Source: a virus. From it: DNA of 44,528 nt. The translations under genes were made by a program, and so were the position numbers. The notes under the pieces were generated by a model. It searched no databases, was not told where the DNA came from, and saw only the letters and a program-made list of their open reading frames with translations. Of the stretch, positions 33,531 through 40,831 are shown in pieces; within the stretch, counting starts at the first letter, position 1; each line of letters begins with the position of its first letter. Where the stretch lies: IMG/VR virus record IMGVR_UViG_3300036852_000252, positions 1 to 44,528 of that record; one strand, 5' to 3'.

Positions 33531-34121
33531 CTAGACATCGGCGCCGGTCTCGATCGAAAAGCCGTCCCGCTCCGGTTCGACGTGGCAGCCGTCCGGCATC
33601 AGTTCATCGGGCACCTGGGAGACCAGGAACTTGCTCGTCGTCTTCACGGCCTCGGCGCAGTTGTCAACGGCCCACGCGATGGCCTTCGATTCGTCATCGA
33701 CGACGAGCCGTGCCTTACGCCGGCGGAATGAGAGCCGCCCCCAAGGTGTCTTGACCGTGCGTTGCTTCTTGCCTTCCAGTTCCGATCGCGCCCATGCCTC
33801 TAGCTCCGGGCCGAACCGTTCGCGAAGCCAGATGGCGCGGCGTTCGTGGTCCCGCTGCATGGACTCGATGTTGTCGATGACGACGCGCTTGCGGACCTCG
33901 AGCGCAGCCGTTTCGCTCTCGGCGGTCAAGAGCATTTCTAGAATCCATTCCGCTGCTCCTCGGCTGTCGACGCGGAACGGCTGCTCGGCTTCACGGACGA
34001 GTCCGACGACTTCGCCTGTAGCGAGGTCCACGAGATACGGTCCGTGCTCGATGACGTCGCGTCCGGCTGGTCCCCCCGCGCACTGCCCTAGTTCTCCTGT
34101 TGCTCCTGCTGGTTGGCTCAT
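33531..34121 (-). CDS. Gam-like host nuclease inhibitor / Gp157-like protein, 196 aa
   Basis: Start MSQPAGATGELGQ at 34121 overlaps the upstream stop. The central coiled coil (KRVVIDNIESMQRDHERRAIWLRERFGPELEAWA) followed by KQRTVKTPWGRLSFRRRKARLVV is the pattern of Gam-like and siphovirus Gp157 proteins, which bind DNA ends and block host exonucleases. It lies next to the Erf-like gene, a common recombination pair. Confidence 0.72.
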   Translation of the reverse strand: MSQPAGATGELGQCAGGPAGRDVIEHGPYLVDLATGEVVGLVREAEQPFRVDSRGAAEWILEMLLTAESETAALEVRKRVVIDNIESMQRDHERRAIWLRERFGPELEAWARSELEGKKQRTVKTPWGRLSFRRRKARLVVDDESKAIAWAVDNCAEAVKTTSKFLVSQVPDELMPDGCHVEPERDGFSIETGADV

Positions 34122-34306
34122 TCCCCCTCCTCCATTGCTAGATCGTCCAGCACTCCTCGGATGGCTCGTTCTTTCAGCACTTCTTGGAGCCCTTCCATCT
34201 GTGCCGTAAGGGTCAGAGTGCCCGATGCGAGAAGCCCCGACAGCATCTCGGGGTCGCGCTGCATCAGTCCCCATATCCGACCGGCTTTCCGGAGGGCCTC
34301 GCTCAT
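34118..34306 (-). CDS. Hypothetical helical protein, 62 aa
   Basis: Helical sequence (EALRKAGRIWGLMQRDPEML, LTAQMEGLQEVLKERAIRGVL) between the Erf-like and Gam-like genes with 4-nt overlaps on both sides. It may be an accessory protein of that pair. No family recognised. Confidence 0.72.
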   Translation of the reverse strand: MSEALRKAGRIWGLMQRDPEMLSGLLASGTLTLTAQMEGLQEVLKERAIRGVLDDLAMEEGE

Positions 34307-35190
34307 TCCCCCTCCTTCGTTCGGCTCTCATACTCCTTGGTCAACAGGTCCTCAGCGACCTTCAGGTCGGCGATCCTGGCAGCACCTAAGACCTTCGCTA
34401 CATCCTTGCGCTTGCTGCCCAGGACGGCCTTGGCGCCCTCGTCGTCCAGGTCCATCTCGTCGCAGAGCTCGGCGATGGAACGCAGCAGCACCATGCGCTC
34501 GGCTGCGGCCTCTGCTCCTTCGTCCTCTGTGGGCTCCCATTTGGCCCCCACGGCCTGCTTCAGCCGCGAGCCCAGCGTTGCGGCCTCGGGCTCTGGGGCG
34601 CCCGCAGGGGGGTCCTGAGGGTGCTCAGGGGTCTGGGGCGCCTCCGCGAGCCCGAGGGTCTGCATCATCGAGCGCAGGACATCGGCTGATGCCTTGGCCA
34701 TGGCCGCAGCCGTGGGAACGCCGTGGTCTGCTGCGACCTTCTGCGCCTTGTCGCGCAACACCGCGCCGGAAGCGACGGCCTCGACGATCCTGCGGCGAAG
34801 GGCGTCGGCTTCGGGGTCGGCCGGTTCGGCAGCTTCCGCCTGTCGGTTGCGAACGTCCTCGGCGGACGAAATCGACTTCGATTCCGATGCGAGCACCGCC
34901 ACGATCGCGCGACCCCACGCCGATGTCTCCGCGTTCATCAGTTCGCTGTTCTTCGTGTACGGCGTCAGACCGGGGAACGGTTCGTAGGCGACACCGATGC
35001 CGGGCAACGGGTCTTCCGGTGAACGGTAGGCCGCAGCGACGTAGACGATGAACGTGCGTCCGTCGATGCTCTCGATGCGGTACGGGTATTCAAGGTCCGC
35101 CGGCCGAAGACATCCCTCAGGATGCTTCAGCTTGAAGTCCGCGATCCGCTCCGGGACTTGCTTGTAAGACGGGTCGAGTTCGAACGCCAT
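34303..35190 (-). CDS. Erf-like single-strand annealing protein (putative), 295 aa
   Basis: The N-terminal 120 residues (RIESIDGRTFIVYVAAAYRS; YTKNSELMNAETSAWGRAIVAVLASESKSISSAEDVRNR) match the strand and 'ETSAWGRA' helix of Erf-like proteins in actinophages. The C-terminal half is a charged, Ala/Pro-rich linker and helices. It would anneal single strands in recombination. Erf assignment is moderate; related proteins are often annotated only as hypothetical. Confidence 0.65.
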   Translation of the reverse strand: MAFELDPSYKQVPERIADFKLKHPEGCLRPADLEYPYRIESIDGRTFIVYVAAAYRSPEDPLPGIGVAYEPFPGLTPYTKNSELMNAETSAWGRAIVAVLASESKSISSAEDVRNRQAEAAEPADPEADALRRRIVEAVASGAVLRDKAQKVAADHGVPTAAAMAKASADVLRSMMQTLGLAEAPQTPEHPQDPPAGAPEPEAATLGSRLKQAVGAKWEPTEDEGAEAAAERMVLLRSIAELCDEMDLDDEGAKAVLGSKRKDVAKVLGAARIADLKVAEDLLTKEYESRTKEGE

Positions 35191-35732
35191 CAGGACGTTC
35201 CTTCGTACCGGCCGAGGTAGGCAATTGCGCGGTCAAGCCAATCCCCGCGACGTTCCAGGGCTTCCAACGAAAGATTGCAGGGATTGCACAAAAGACCTCG
35301 AACGCACGAACCGCAGCTTCCGTTACCAGAACAGCATGAGTGGTCATGGTCGATGCTGAAATTGCGCGGCCCGGATGGGCCTCCGCAGATAGCGCAGACA
35401 CCACCTTGCTCGGCAAGCGTTGCGGTCCACCACGCCTCATCAATCCCGTAGGTCCGACGGAGCCGTTGCCAACGGAGTAGGTCTCGGTGTTCGCGATCCC
35501 ATATCTTCCGCTGCTCCTTGGCTCGCTCCTTATTCCGTGCCTTGCTCGCCGCTGAGATCTCAGCCGCACGTTCGGGGTTCCGTCGTTGCCACGCGCGTGA
35601 GACCGCCACCTTGCACTGCTTACATCTGCGGGAGCGACCGTCCCGATATTTCCGGTCTCGCCCCATTGCATCCGCAGGCAACCAGCGATGACAGCGCGTG
35701 CATTCGTAAAGCTGTGTGGTGACTACGCTCAC
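35190..35732 (-). CDS. Recombination endonuclease VII family protein, 180 aa
   Basis: GTG 35732 overlaps the previous stop. N-terminal zinc motif CTRCHRWLP ... CKQCK; core CAICGGPSGPRNFSIDHDHSCC then CVRGLLCNPCNLSLEALE, the endonuclease VII signature (IDHDH catalytic segment and Cys zinc site). It should resolve branched DNA before packaging; a mobile HNH-type role is also possible for this family. Confidence 0.92.
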   Translation of the reverse strand: MSVVTTQLYECTRCHRWLPADAMGRDRKYRDGRSRRCKQCKVAVSRAWQRRNPERAAEISAASKARNKERAKEQRKIWDREHRDLLRWQRLRRTYGIDEAWWTATLAEQGGVCAICGGPSGPRNFSIDHDHSCCSGNGSCGSCVRGLLCNPCNLSLEALERRGDWLDRAIAYLGRYEGTS

Positions 35733-35905
35733 GGCTGGTCCTCGGTGAACCGTCCATCCGAAACGGCCAGGCAGTAGTCGCACCCGCACTCACGGCCCAG
35801 CGGATCGCGGCCCAACACGATGCCGTCGCGCTTGTGTATCTCCTGCGCGATGAACCAGCGGGCCAGACGTTCCTTCTCTTCCTTGGTCTTCGCTTCGTTC
35901 GTCAT
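35729..35905 (-). CDS. Hypothetical small protein with CGCDYC, 58 aa
   Basis: ATG 35905 (MTNEAKTKEEKERL) after a GGAGGGGC site. A charged helix is followed by LGRECGCDYCLAVSDG. Overlaps both neighbours. No family recognised. Confidence 0.7.
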   Translation of the reverse strand: MTNEAKTKEEKERLARWFIAQEIHKRDGIVLGRDPLGRECGCDYCLAVSDGRFTEDQP

Positions 35906-36141
35906 TGCCCCTCCTTGAAAGCAACAGCGCGTGCTTGCAGATACACGTAGTCCCCGTCGATGTAAAGAGCCAAGCGTCTCCCAGCCGCGCGGGCATACGC
36001 GTAGTTCCGAAAGCTGCCGACCTTGCACATAAAATCCTCACCCCGCTTGAGCTTCCATATCTGACCGTTAAGCCAGTCGTCCCACGGGTAGCGGCCTACG
36101 CGCTCACGCTCCGGGAAAGCATCTAGAACCTCCGCCATCAT
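35902..36141 (-). CDS. Hypothetical protein, 79 aa
   Basis: ATG 36141 overlaps the stop of the intein-bearing gene (ATGA). It contains YPWDDWLNGQIWKLKRGEDF, then SFRNYAYARAAGRRLALYIDGDYVYLQ, an alpha/beta pattern found in small actinophage proteins. Function unknown. Confidence 0.72.
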   Translation of the reverse strand: MMAEVLDAFPERERVGRYPWDDWLNGQIWKLKRGEDFMCKVGSFRNYAYARAAGRRLALYIDGDYVYLQARAVAFKEGQ

Positions 36142-37442
36142 TCCCCCTCCTTCGGTGGTAGTCCTGCCGCAGCTGCTTCGCTGATGCCCTTCTCCGTCAG
36201 CCAGAACGAGCCCTGCTTCCACGACGCCCAGCCGTCGCGTTCCAGCCTGCGCCCCACGGCTGCACCGTGAAGGCACGGGATCGGGTCACGGCGGGCCAGG
36301 CCACTCGGGCAGTTTCCCGTAAGGATGTTGTCTTCAAGCGCGAAGCATTGCGTGCCCGGAACGACCGCGCAGAAGACTTCCTCGATGCGGTCGGATGATT
36401 CGATGGAGACGACCTGCCATGCTCGTCGGTCTTCGCCAGACCTCGGACCCTTCTCGAAGCGCTCGCGATGCTGGGACCGAACGAAGAAGTCTGCTGTAAG
36501 CGTCGCCATGCAGAAACTCATCGTGTAGAGAGCCGTCGGAACGGTGCCAGTACCGAGCCTCATCCTTTGGCGAATCCCGTATGTCCCGATGCCTAAATGT
36601 TCAGCTAGGACGCGGACGAACTCCAGATTCTCTCGCGCGGCTGAACTCAGACTTGCAGTCGATCCCCTTTTATCGACCGTGCCATCAGCGGCGAAGTAAC
36701 CGGCCAACCAGCCGAAGAGATAACTCGGCGCCTCATTGAGCGACGGCTTCTCTCGAAAGAGGAATGGAAGATCGCATACGCGCGGATCTCCCCGATGATC
36801 GGTCAGCACATGCGACCGACCGAAGTATGGAAGCAATTCCGCTTTGGCGCCGCTTAGGGTCACGTAGGCCTGGGCCCGATGAGTACTACCGTCACCGAAC
36901 GTAACTCCATGCGCGATGCCCAAGGCCGAGGGCCTTACTCTTCGTGCCGAAGCGGGTCGGCGCCACGTCGTTGCAAGCGTGTCCCCCGGTTGCAGTCCAT
37001 CGGTACGACGGGTGAGCGGCGCGCGGCTTTGGCCCTTTATGAACCAACGATGTCCCGGCGTCGCGTAGATCACTTTCCTCACGGAGTTACGGACCAGGGT
37101 GATTCGCATCAAGGACTGTGGGCCGAAGGCCTGAATCTCGGCGTCTATCCATTTCCCGCCCGAAGTCATCAGCCGCTGTGTCGTGCCGGCGAGCTTGCCG
37201 ATCTCATGAATCCCCGACCAGGTCAGGATGCGAGTCTCGGACGCAAAACAATCGCAGCGCAGGTGAAGCTGCCAGAGCCCACCGCGTGAGACGGCTTCCA
37301 CCCTCACGCGATGAGCCCGGCGGCCCCCATCCCCGCAAGACTTCCCGCACTTGACCAGGAACGTGCCATCGCTCTGGAGGCGGGCGTAGCGGCCCTCTTC
37401 CACGGCCCGGACTTCGGCTTGAAGCGAATCAACTCTGCTCAT
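36138..37442 (-). CDS. SWIM zinc-finger protein interrupted by an intein, 434 aa precursor (121 aa after splicing)
   Basis: ATG with an AGGAGGGG site behind a candidate promoter; first gene of the leftward series. Residues 1-64 and 378-434 join to one small protein. The joined sequence reads LRCD-CPSGLARRDPIPCLHG: Cys63-x-Cys378-x11-Cys390-x-His392, exactly the SWIM pattern CxCx(n)CxH. SWIM domains bind DNA or protein. Without splicing the zinc site cannot form, so activity should depend on the intein. It also has a second Cys pair (KCGKSC, residues 31-36). Confidence 0.9.
   Translation of the reverse strand: MSRVDSLQAEVRAVEEGRYARLQSDGTFLVKCGKSCGDGGRRAHRVRVEAVSRGGLWQLHLRCDCFASETRILTWSGIHEIGKLAGTTQRLMTSGGKWIDAEIQAFGPQSLMRITLVRNSVRKVIYATPGHRWFIKGQSRAPLTRRTDGLQPGDTLATTWRRPASARRVRPSALGIAHGVTFGDGSTHRAQAYVTLSGAKAELLPYFGRSHVLTDHRGDPRVCDLPFLFREKPSLNEAPSYLFGWLAGYFAADGTVDKRGSTASLSSAARENLEFVRVLAEHLGIGTYGIRQRMRLGTGTVPTALYTMSFCMATLTADFFVRSQHRERFEKGPRSGEDRRAWQVVSIESSDRIEEVFCAVVPGTQCFALEDNILTGNCPSGLARRDPIPCLHGAAVGRRLERDGWASWKQGSFWLTEKGISEAAAAGLPPKEGE
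36312..37250 (-). mobile_element. Intein with LAGLIDADG homing endonuclease, 313 aa
   Basis: Begins CFASETRILTWSG (block A, Cys1), has ATPGH (block B TxxH, residues 128-131), two LAGLIDADG-like motifs (GIAHGVTFGDGS, about 175-186; LFGWLAGYFAADGTV, about 243-256) and block F EVFCAVVPGTQCFAL. It ends ILTGN followed by Cys+1. The penultimate residue is Gly instead of the usual His, as in some active inteins. Size and motifs fit a bifunctional, probably still mobile intein. Confidence 0.93.
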
Positions 37443-37469
37443 TTCCCCTCCTACCTTTCTGGTGCTATG

Positions 37470-37498
37470 AGCCTACAGGCACTTTAGAATCTCTGCAA
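37470..37498 (-). promoter_or_regulatory. Candidate leftward promoter at the divergent region
   Basis: TTGCAG (37498-37493), 17-base spacer, TAGGCT (37475-37470). It heads the long leftward gene series, about 28 bp before the ATG at 37442 with an AGGAGGGG site between. Confidence 0.55.
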
Positions 37499-37504
37499 GG
37501 GTCC

Positions 37505-37535
37505 TTGACGTAGCCCCTTTGGGGTCGTCTAGGGT
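37505..37535 (+). promoter_or_regulatory. Candidate rightward promoter with internal dyad
   Basis: TTGACG (37505-37510) is a strong -35; -10 candidates are TCTAGG at 17 bases or TAGGGT at 19 bases. The spacer contains CCCCTTTGGGG, a perfect dyad, flanked by GACG/CGTC, possibly an operator. It faces away from the leftward promoter at 37470-37498. Confidence 0.5.
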
Positions 37536-38098
37536 TGCCCCACGGAACCAGAGCTTCCCCGGCCGGAGGAGCGCGAATCCCCCCAACCAAAAGCCTTCGT
37601 GCTCGCGCGTTCTTCGGCTACCTTTGCGTATCAGCCCTTTTCGTGGTCCATCTGGCGACGACGCAGCATCCCCGCCCCGAGCGTTTACCCGCGTCCGCAA
37701 CCGCCTCGTTCCACCGCCCCAAGGCGACGACTTCCCCTCATCCGACGCCGGTCATCCGTTCTTCACCGAAGCGATCCGTCTGGCCGAGGCAGACGCCCAA
37801 ACCGGTAGCGAAGCCGACGCATCTTCCGACAGGCTCGGTTCCTGCACGGATCGCGAAGGCATGGCCCGGCACCAATGATGGCGAAGCCGTCGCCGTCGCT
37901 GCGTGCGAGAGCGGATTCAACCCGGCTGCGCGCAGCGGACCCTACCTGGGTCTGTTTCAAGCCGACGCGAGCTTCCGTCGTGCCTACAGCTACGGCCCTT
38001 CCGTCGAGCAGCAGACGATGATGGCGTGGCGTGGCTACCAGGCTCGCGGCTGGCAACCGTGGCCGGTCTGTGGGAAGCGGAGGTTCGGACCGCGATGA
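37535..38098 (+). CDS. Membrane-anchored lytic transglycosylase-like lysin, about 187 aa
   Basis: The frame opens at TTG 37535; the exact start is unclear because it coincides with the promoter. An arginine-rich start leads to ARAFFGYLCVSALFVVHLATT, a signal or anchor helix, then a Pro/Thr-rich linker. The C-terminal domain (AVAVAACESGFNPAARSGPYLGLFQ, with Glu in ACESGF) is the SLT/Rpf-like lysozyme fold; YSYGPSVEQQTMMAWRGYQ and WQPWPVC finish it. It would cut peptidoglycan. It lies apart from the amidase endolysin module. Confidence 0.82.
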   Translation: MPHGTRASPAGGARIPPTKSLRARAFFGYLCVSALFVVHLATTQHPRPERLPASATASFHRPKATTSPHPTPVIRSSPKRSVWPRQTPKPVAKPTHLPTGSVPARIAKAWPGTNDGEAVAVAACESGFNPAARSGPYLGLFQADASFRRAYSYGPSVEQQTMMAWRGYQARGWQPWPVCGKRRFGPR

Positions 38099-38412
38099 AA
38101 CGAAGCCCACTGAAACGGTTCACCGGCCTGAAGCGAAGGACGCCGCTCAAGGCTCGGTCGGCAAAGCGCGAGCTGCTCTACGAATCGCGGCGCGCGCTCG
38201 TCGCTCGCTTGCTCCTCGAGCGTCCGTACTGCGAGGTCTGCCACGAGGAAGCGTCGGTGCATATCCACGAAGTGCTCAGCAGAGCTCGCGGCGGATCGAT
38301 CCTTGACGAATCGAACTGCTTAGCCGTGGGGTCGTCGTGTCACCGGCGCATCCATGACAACCCGAAGTGGGCAGAGGCTCACGGCTTGTTGAAGCCAAGC
38401 TGGGGTGTCTGA
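38095..38412 (+). CDS. HNH nuclease, 105 aa
   Basis: ATGA overlap with the lysin gene. Basic N-terminus (MKRSPLKRFTGLKRRTPLKA), then RPYCEVCHEEASVHIHEVLSRARGGSILDESNCLAVGSSCHRRIHDN: CxxC, the H-x-H active site and CxxxH zinc residues. Its operon position and small size resemble the HNH proteins that assist DNA packaging more than homing nucleases. Confidence 0.88.
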   Translation: MKRSPLKRFTGLKRRTPLKARSAKRELLYESRRALVARLLLERPYCEVCHEEASVHIHEVLSRARGGSILDESNCLAVGSSCHRRIHDNPKWAEAHGLLKPSWGV

Positions 38413-38524
38413 CCTTCTCCTGGCCCAGATCATCGTTGCCGGCGTGGCGGCCTTCTTCGCCGGGCTCGTGCTCAGCGTCTTCATCGATGCGTGGCGTCAC
38501 TTCTGGTTCGGCTGGTGGCGCTGA
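38405..38524 (+). CDS. Tiny membrane protein, 39 aa
   Basis: GTG 38405 overlaps the HNH stop by 8 nt. It reads MSDLLLAQIIVAGVAAFFAG, then LVLSVFIDAWRHFWFGWWR, giving one long membrane helix with a Trp/Arg-rich end. A holin-like or lysis-control role is possible next to the transglycosylase, but not shown. Confidence 0.65.
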   Translation: MSDLLLAQIIVAGVAAFFAGLVLSVFIDAWRHFWFGWWR

Positions 38525-38530
38525 GAACCC

Positions 38531-38558
38531 TTGCGTGATGTGCCAACGTCGGTAGCCT
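38531..38558 (+). promoter_or_regulatory. Candidate promoter for a leaderless whiB transcript
   Basis: TTGCGT (38531-38536), 16-base spacer, TAGCCT (38553-38558). The expected start point, about seven bases on, coincides with the GTG at 38565, so the mRNA would be leaderless, a common actinobacterial arrangement. Confidence 0.5.
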
Positions 38559-38564
38559 CGATGC

Positions 38565-38795
38565 GTGGAGTGGATGCAGCGAGCCGTCTGCCGGGGCATG
38601 GATACGGATCTGTTCTTTCCCGCCGAACGCGACGTGAAGGGACAACGAGAGGCCCTGCGTATCTGCGAGCCGTGCACGGTCAAGCGTGAATGCCTGGACT
38701 GGGCGTTAGAGCATCAGTCCTCGTCGGAGCACTACGGCATCTTCGGTGGGATGGCTCCGGTTGAACGCGCTCTCTTGTCGCGCCGGGCCAAGTAG
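38565..38795 (+). CDS. whiB: WhiB-family transcriptional regulator, 76 aa
   Basis: Four cysteines at 9, 34, 37 and 43 (Cx24CxxCx5C) would hold the [4Fe-4S] cluster; FFP at 17-19 and the GIFGG turn near residue 58 before the basic C-terminal ERALLSRR complete the Wbl fold. Phage WhiB proteins bind host sigma-A and alter host transcription or superinfection. The family is restricted to Actinobacteria and their phages, the best host clue here. GTG 38565 or ATG 38574 may be the start. Its 3' end overlaps an antisense HTH gene by 64 bp. Confidence 0.93.
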   Translation: MEWMQRAVCRGMDTDLFFPAERDVKGQREALRICEPCTVKRECLDWALEHQSSSEHYGIFGGMAPVERALLSRRAK

Positions 38796-38911
38796 ACCCA
38801 GGACCGTGCCGTCTTCGGGCTGATGCCTAACAGCTTGGCGATGGCATGGTAGCTGGCGCCGCAGTCGCGCCAGAATAGGGCCTCGAACATACGGGGATGC
38901 GTCTTGGTCAA
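38732..38911 (-). CDS. Small helix-turn-helix protein, 52-59 aa
   Basis: TTG 38911 (LTKTHPRM) or ATG 38890 (MFEALFWRDCGASYHAIAKL). The sequence YHAIAKLLGISPKTARSWVYLARR is a compact helix-turn-helix of the sigma-region-4/homeodomain-like type. It begins nine bases after the holin-like gene's stop and ends inside whiB on the other strand. It may control late or lysis genes. It lacks a clear ribosome site. Confidence 0.72.
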   Translation of the reverse strand: MTKTHPRMFEALFWRDCGASYHAIAKLLGISPKTARSWVYLARRDKRARSTGAIPPKMP

Positions 38912-38920
38912 GTCGGCGAT

Positions 38921-39163
38921 CTACTTGCCGTTGTCGCCGCCGGAGCGGCTCCCGAAGTAAAAACCGGCGATACCTGTCACAACGGCTGCGGCCCATGCTG
39001 GGATATCGGCATTGCCCCTGAGGATGAGCTGGACGAAGGCGAGCGCGAATGAACCGATGAGCGCAAGGATGGCAAGCATCCCTCTCACGTCGAGATCGAA
39101 CCGAGCCTTCCGTTCAAGATGTTGGATACGTTCGGTCTTCTCTGCTTCCGTTGATGGGATCAT
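38921..39163 (-). CDS. Holin-like membrane protein, 80 aa
   Basis: Start MIPSTEAEKTERIQHLERKARFD, then two membrane helices (GMLAILALIGSFALAFVQLIL; WAAAVVTGIAGFYFGS) and a short polar tail. An N-terminal coiled coil with two helices next to the endolysin gene fits a class II holin. The longer frame upstream is not supported. Confidence 0.75.
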   Translation of the reverse strand: MIPSTEAEKTERIQHLERKARFDLDVRGMLAILALIGSFALAFVQLILRGNADIPAWAAAVVTGIAGFYFGSRSGGDNGK

Positions 39164-39171
39164 CGATTCGC

Positions 39172-39426
39172 TCAACCGGGCCTCCGTGGTGAATCCGCCT
39201 CGTAGCTGGCCTCGCCCTTCCCGCCCTTCTCGATGCGACCTTTGAGCGTGAAGATGAGGAGCTGCGACGGAGCGTTCCGCTTGACGACGACACGAGCACG
39301 TCTCACGGCTTCCTTCTTCGTCCACGGCATCGATTCGCTGGTCCAGCCGCCGCGGAGCTTGAGTATCCAGCCTGTTTTGCCCGGCCGCAGCTCGTAGATG
39401 CGGCGCTTGGGCTTGCGGAGTCTCAC
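39172..39426 (-). CDS. DUF2188-like protein, 84 aa
   Basis: GTG 39426 overlaps the amidase stop (GTGA). Basic start, then GWILKLRGGWTSESMPWTKKEAVRRARVVVKRNAPSQLLIFTLKGRIE, the strand-helix-strand of DUF2188 ('WxV... T..EA...A...V......I....G.I'). Role unknown; it often occurs as a small accessory protein. Confidence 0.7.
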   Translation of the reverse strand: MRLRKPKRRIYELRPGKTGWILKLRGGWTSESMPWTKKEAVRRARVVVKRNAPSQLLIFTLKGRIEKGGKGEASYEADSPRRPG

Positions 39427-40205
39427 GTCTTCCGGGGGACGTCGAGGGCGGCGATGGCGGCCAGAACCTGCTTGGTGTCCTCTGCCTGTTCCTTGCGTCC
39501 TTGCTTCACACCGTCCACGAAATCGTCCCCGACCTTCTCGGCGAGGACCTGATTCGCGGTCAGCAGGTGGCCGCCTGAGTCCTTGTACGGCGTGCCGACG
39601 TACTCCTTCAACTTCGCGTCGATGAGTCTGCCGATCTTCTCCAGGTCTGCGTCCGTCACTTCGTCCTCCTCGCCGTTTCGTACGCGGTCCAAGTACCAGT
39701 CGATGGGAAAGTTCGGGCCGGGGTCGGTGTGTGTGGACTGATGGAACGCCAGGCTCACGTTGTTGTGCGTCGTGATGCCGCGCTTGCCGGCCTTCAGATC
39801 ATCAGGCGAGAGGAAGACGACGGGGATGCCGTGACGCTTGCAGATGTCGGCGCAGAGATTGGCGGAGAGTTTCAGTTCGGGCAGGCATTCGGGGCCGAGC
39901 CAGTCGGGACGTTTCATCGATGAGAACCCCGCCTGCTCGATGCCGATGGAGTGATTGTTCGGTGGGGCGTGGAAGGCGACGTCGGCCTCACGAACGGACT
40001 GAGCTACGGAATCGGCGTCGACGCAGTAGTGGGCCGAGGCGATCCGTTCCCCACTGTGGAAGTAGTCGGCGCACCATTCGGCGCCCTTCTTGCCCAGCGG
40101 ATACTCCATGTCGTGGATGACGACGCGGGTCGGCGGGAGGTTCCCACCAGCGCGGTAGTGCTTCGCCTGCTTGAAGTAGGAAACGAGCGGCGAATCGCCG
40201 ACCAT
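39423..40205 (-). CDS. Endolysin, N-acetylmuramoyl-L-alanine amidase (Amidase_2), 260 aa
   Basis: Catalytic zinc residues appear as His31 (RVVIHDMEY), the SAHYCVD strand near His59, and the STHTDPGPNFPID motif near His159-Asp161. It cleaves the bond between MurNAc and the stem peptide. Residues after about 180 are a helical tail that may bind the wall or control activity. It is flanked by holin candidates on both sides, forming the leftward lysis module. Confidence 0.94.
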   Translation of the reverse strand: MVGDSPLVSYFKQAKHYRAGGNLPPTRVVIHDMEYPLGKKGAEWCADYFHSGERIASAHYCVDADSVAQSVREADVAFHAPPNNHSIGIEQAGFSSMKRPDWLGPECLPELKLSANLCADICKRHGIPVVFLSPDDLKAGKRGITTHNNVSLAFHQSTHTDPGPNFPIDWYLDRVRNGEEDEVTDADLEKIGRLIDAKLKEYVGTPYKDSGGHLLTANQVLAEKVGDDFVDGVKQGRKEQAEDTKQVLAAIAALDVPRKT

Positions 40206-40831
40206 CAGAAGTCCGGCTGGCCGTCCGACAGGTTATTGAGCTGGGAGATGGTCGCGTAGGCAGACCAGTTGTTGTGATGCTCGATGGAGTAGCCGCTGCC
40301 GGTGTCTACTCTGACCTTGAACTTGAAGACGGCACCGACCGGGCCGCTCGTCACGAACGGGATCGAGAACGCGCACGTATCGGAGCCCGTGTCCTGCTCC
40401 TCGGCCGCCCCGACCACGTTGTTCTTCTCGATGACGGCAGCCATCTTTGTGCAGCCCGTCCCCCCGCCCACCTGAACGTGAAGGACGGCGAGATAGACGC
40501 CCGCCCGCACGATGGTGAACCCGTCGGCGCCGTTGTACAGGCCCCCGAAGTCGTACATGACCGTAGCCATCTGCACGGTCTTGTAGTTGTTGTCGGCGGT
40601 GATGGACTGGTCGGCGTCGTTGCGGATGCGGGCGGCGTCCAGGTCGTGCAGGACCAGGAGCCCCGTCCCGTTGTCGACGATCGCGTTGCGCGGGTCTGGG
40701 TCGAGGTTGACGTCGTGAAGCCTGGGGTCACCGACGGAGCCCGCGCCCGAGGGCGTGATGGTCGAAGTGGTGTCCTCTATGCACTGGCAGCCCTCAGCGG
40801 ATGGATCTGAGCAGCCACAGGGGGAACTCAA
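40205..40831 (-). CDS. Virion surface protein with C1q/TNF-like fold, 208 aa
   Basis: TTG start with a GGAGG site six bases upstream. The N-terminus is Cys-rich (CGCSDPSAEGCQC); the body has DQSITADNNYKTVQMATVMYDFGG, IVRAGVYLAVLHVQVGGG and GAVFKFKVRVDTGSGYSIEHHN, like trimeric jelly-roll heads of phage fibres. It lies between the tail-fibre genes and the endolysin. An HNH gene has inserted antisense just upstream. Confidence 0.75.
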   Translation of the reverse strand: MSSPCGCSDPSAEGCQCIEDTTSTITPSGAGSVGDPRLHDVNLDPDPRNAIVDNGTGLLVLHDLDAARIRNDADQSITADNNYKTVQMATVMYDFGGLYNGADGFTIVRAGVYLAVLHVQVGGGTGCTKMAAVIEKNNVVGAAEEQDTGSDTCAFSIPFVTSGPVGAVFKFKVRVDTGSGYSIEHHNNWSAYATISQLNNLSDGQPDF

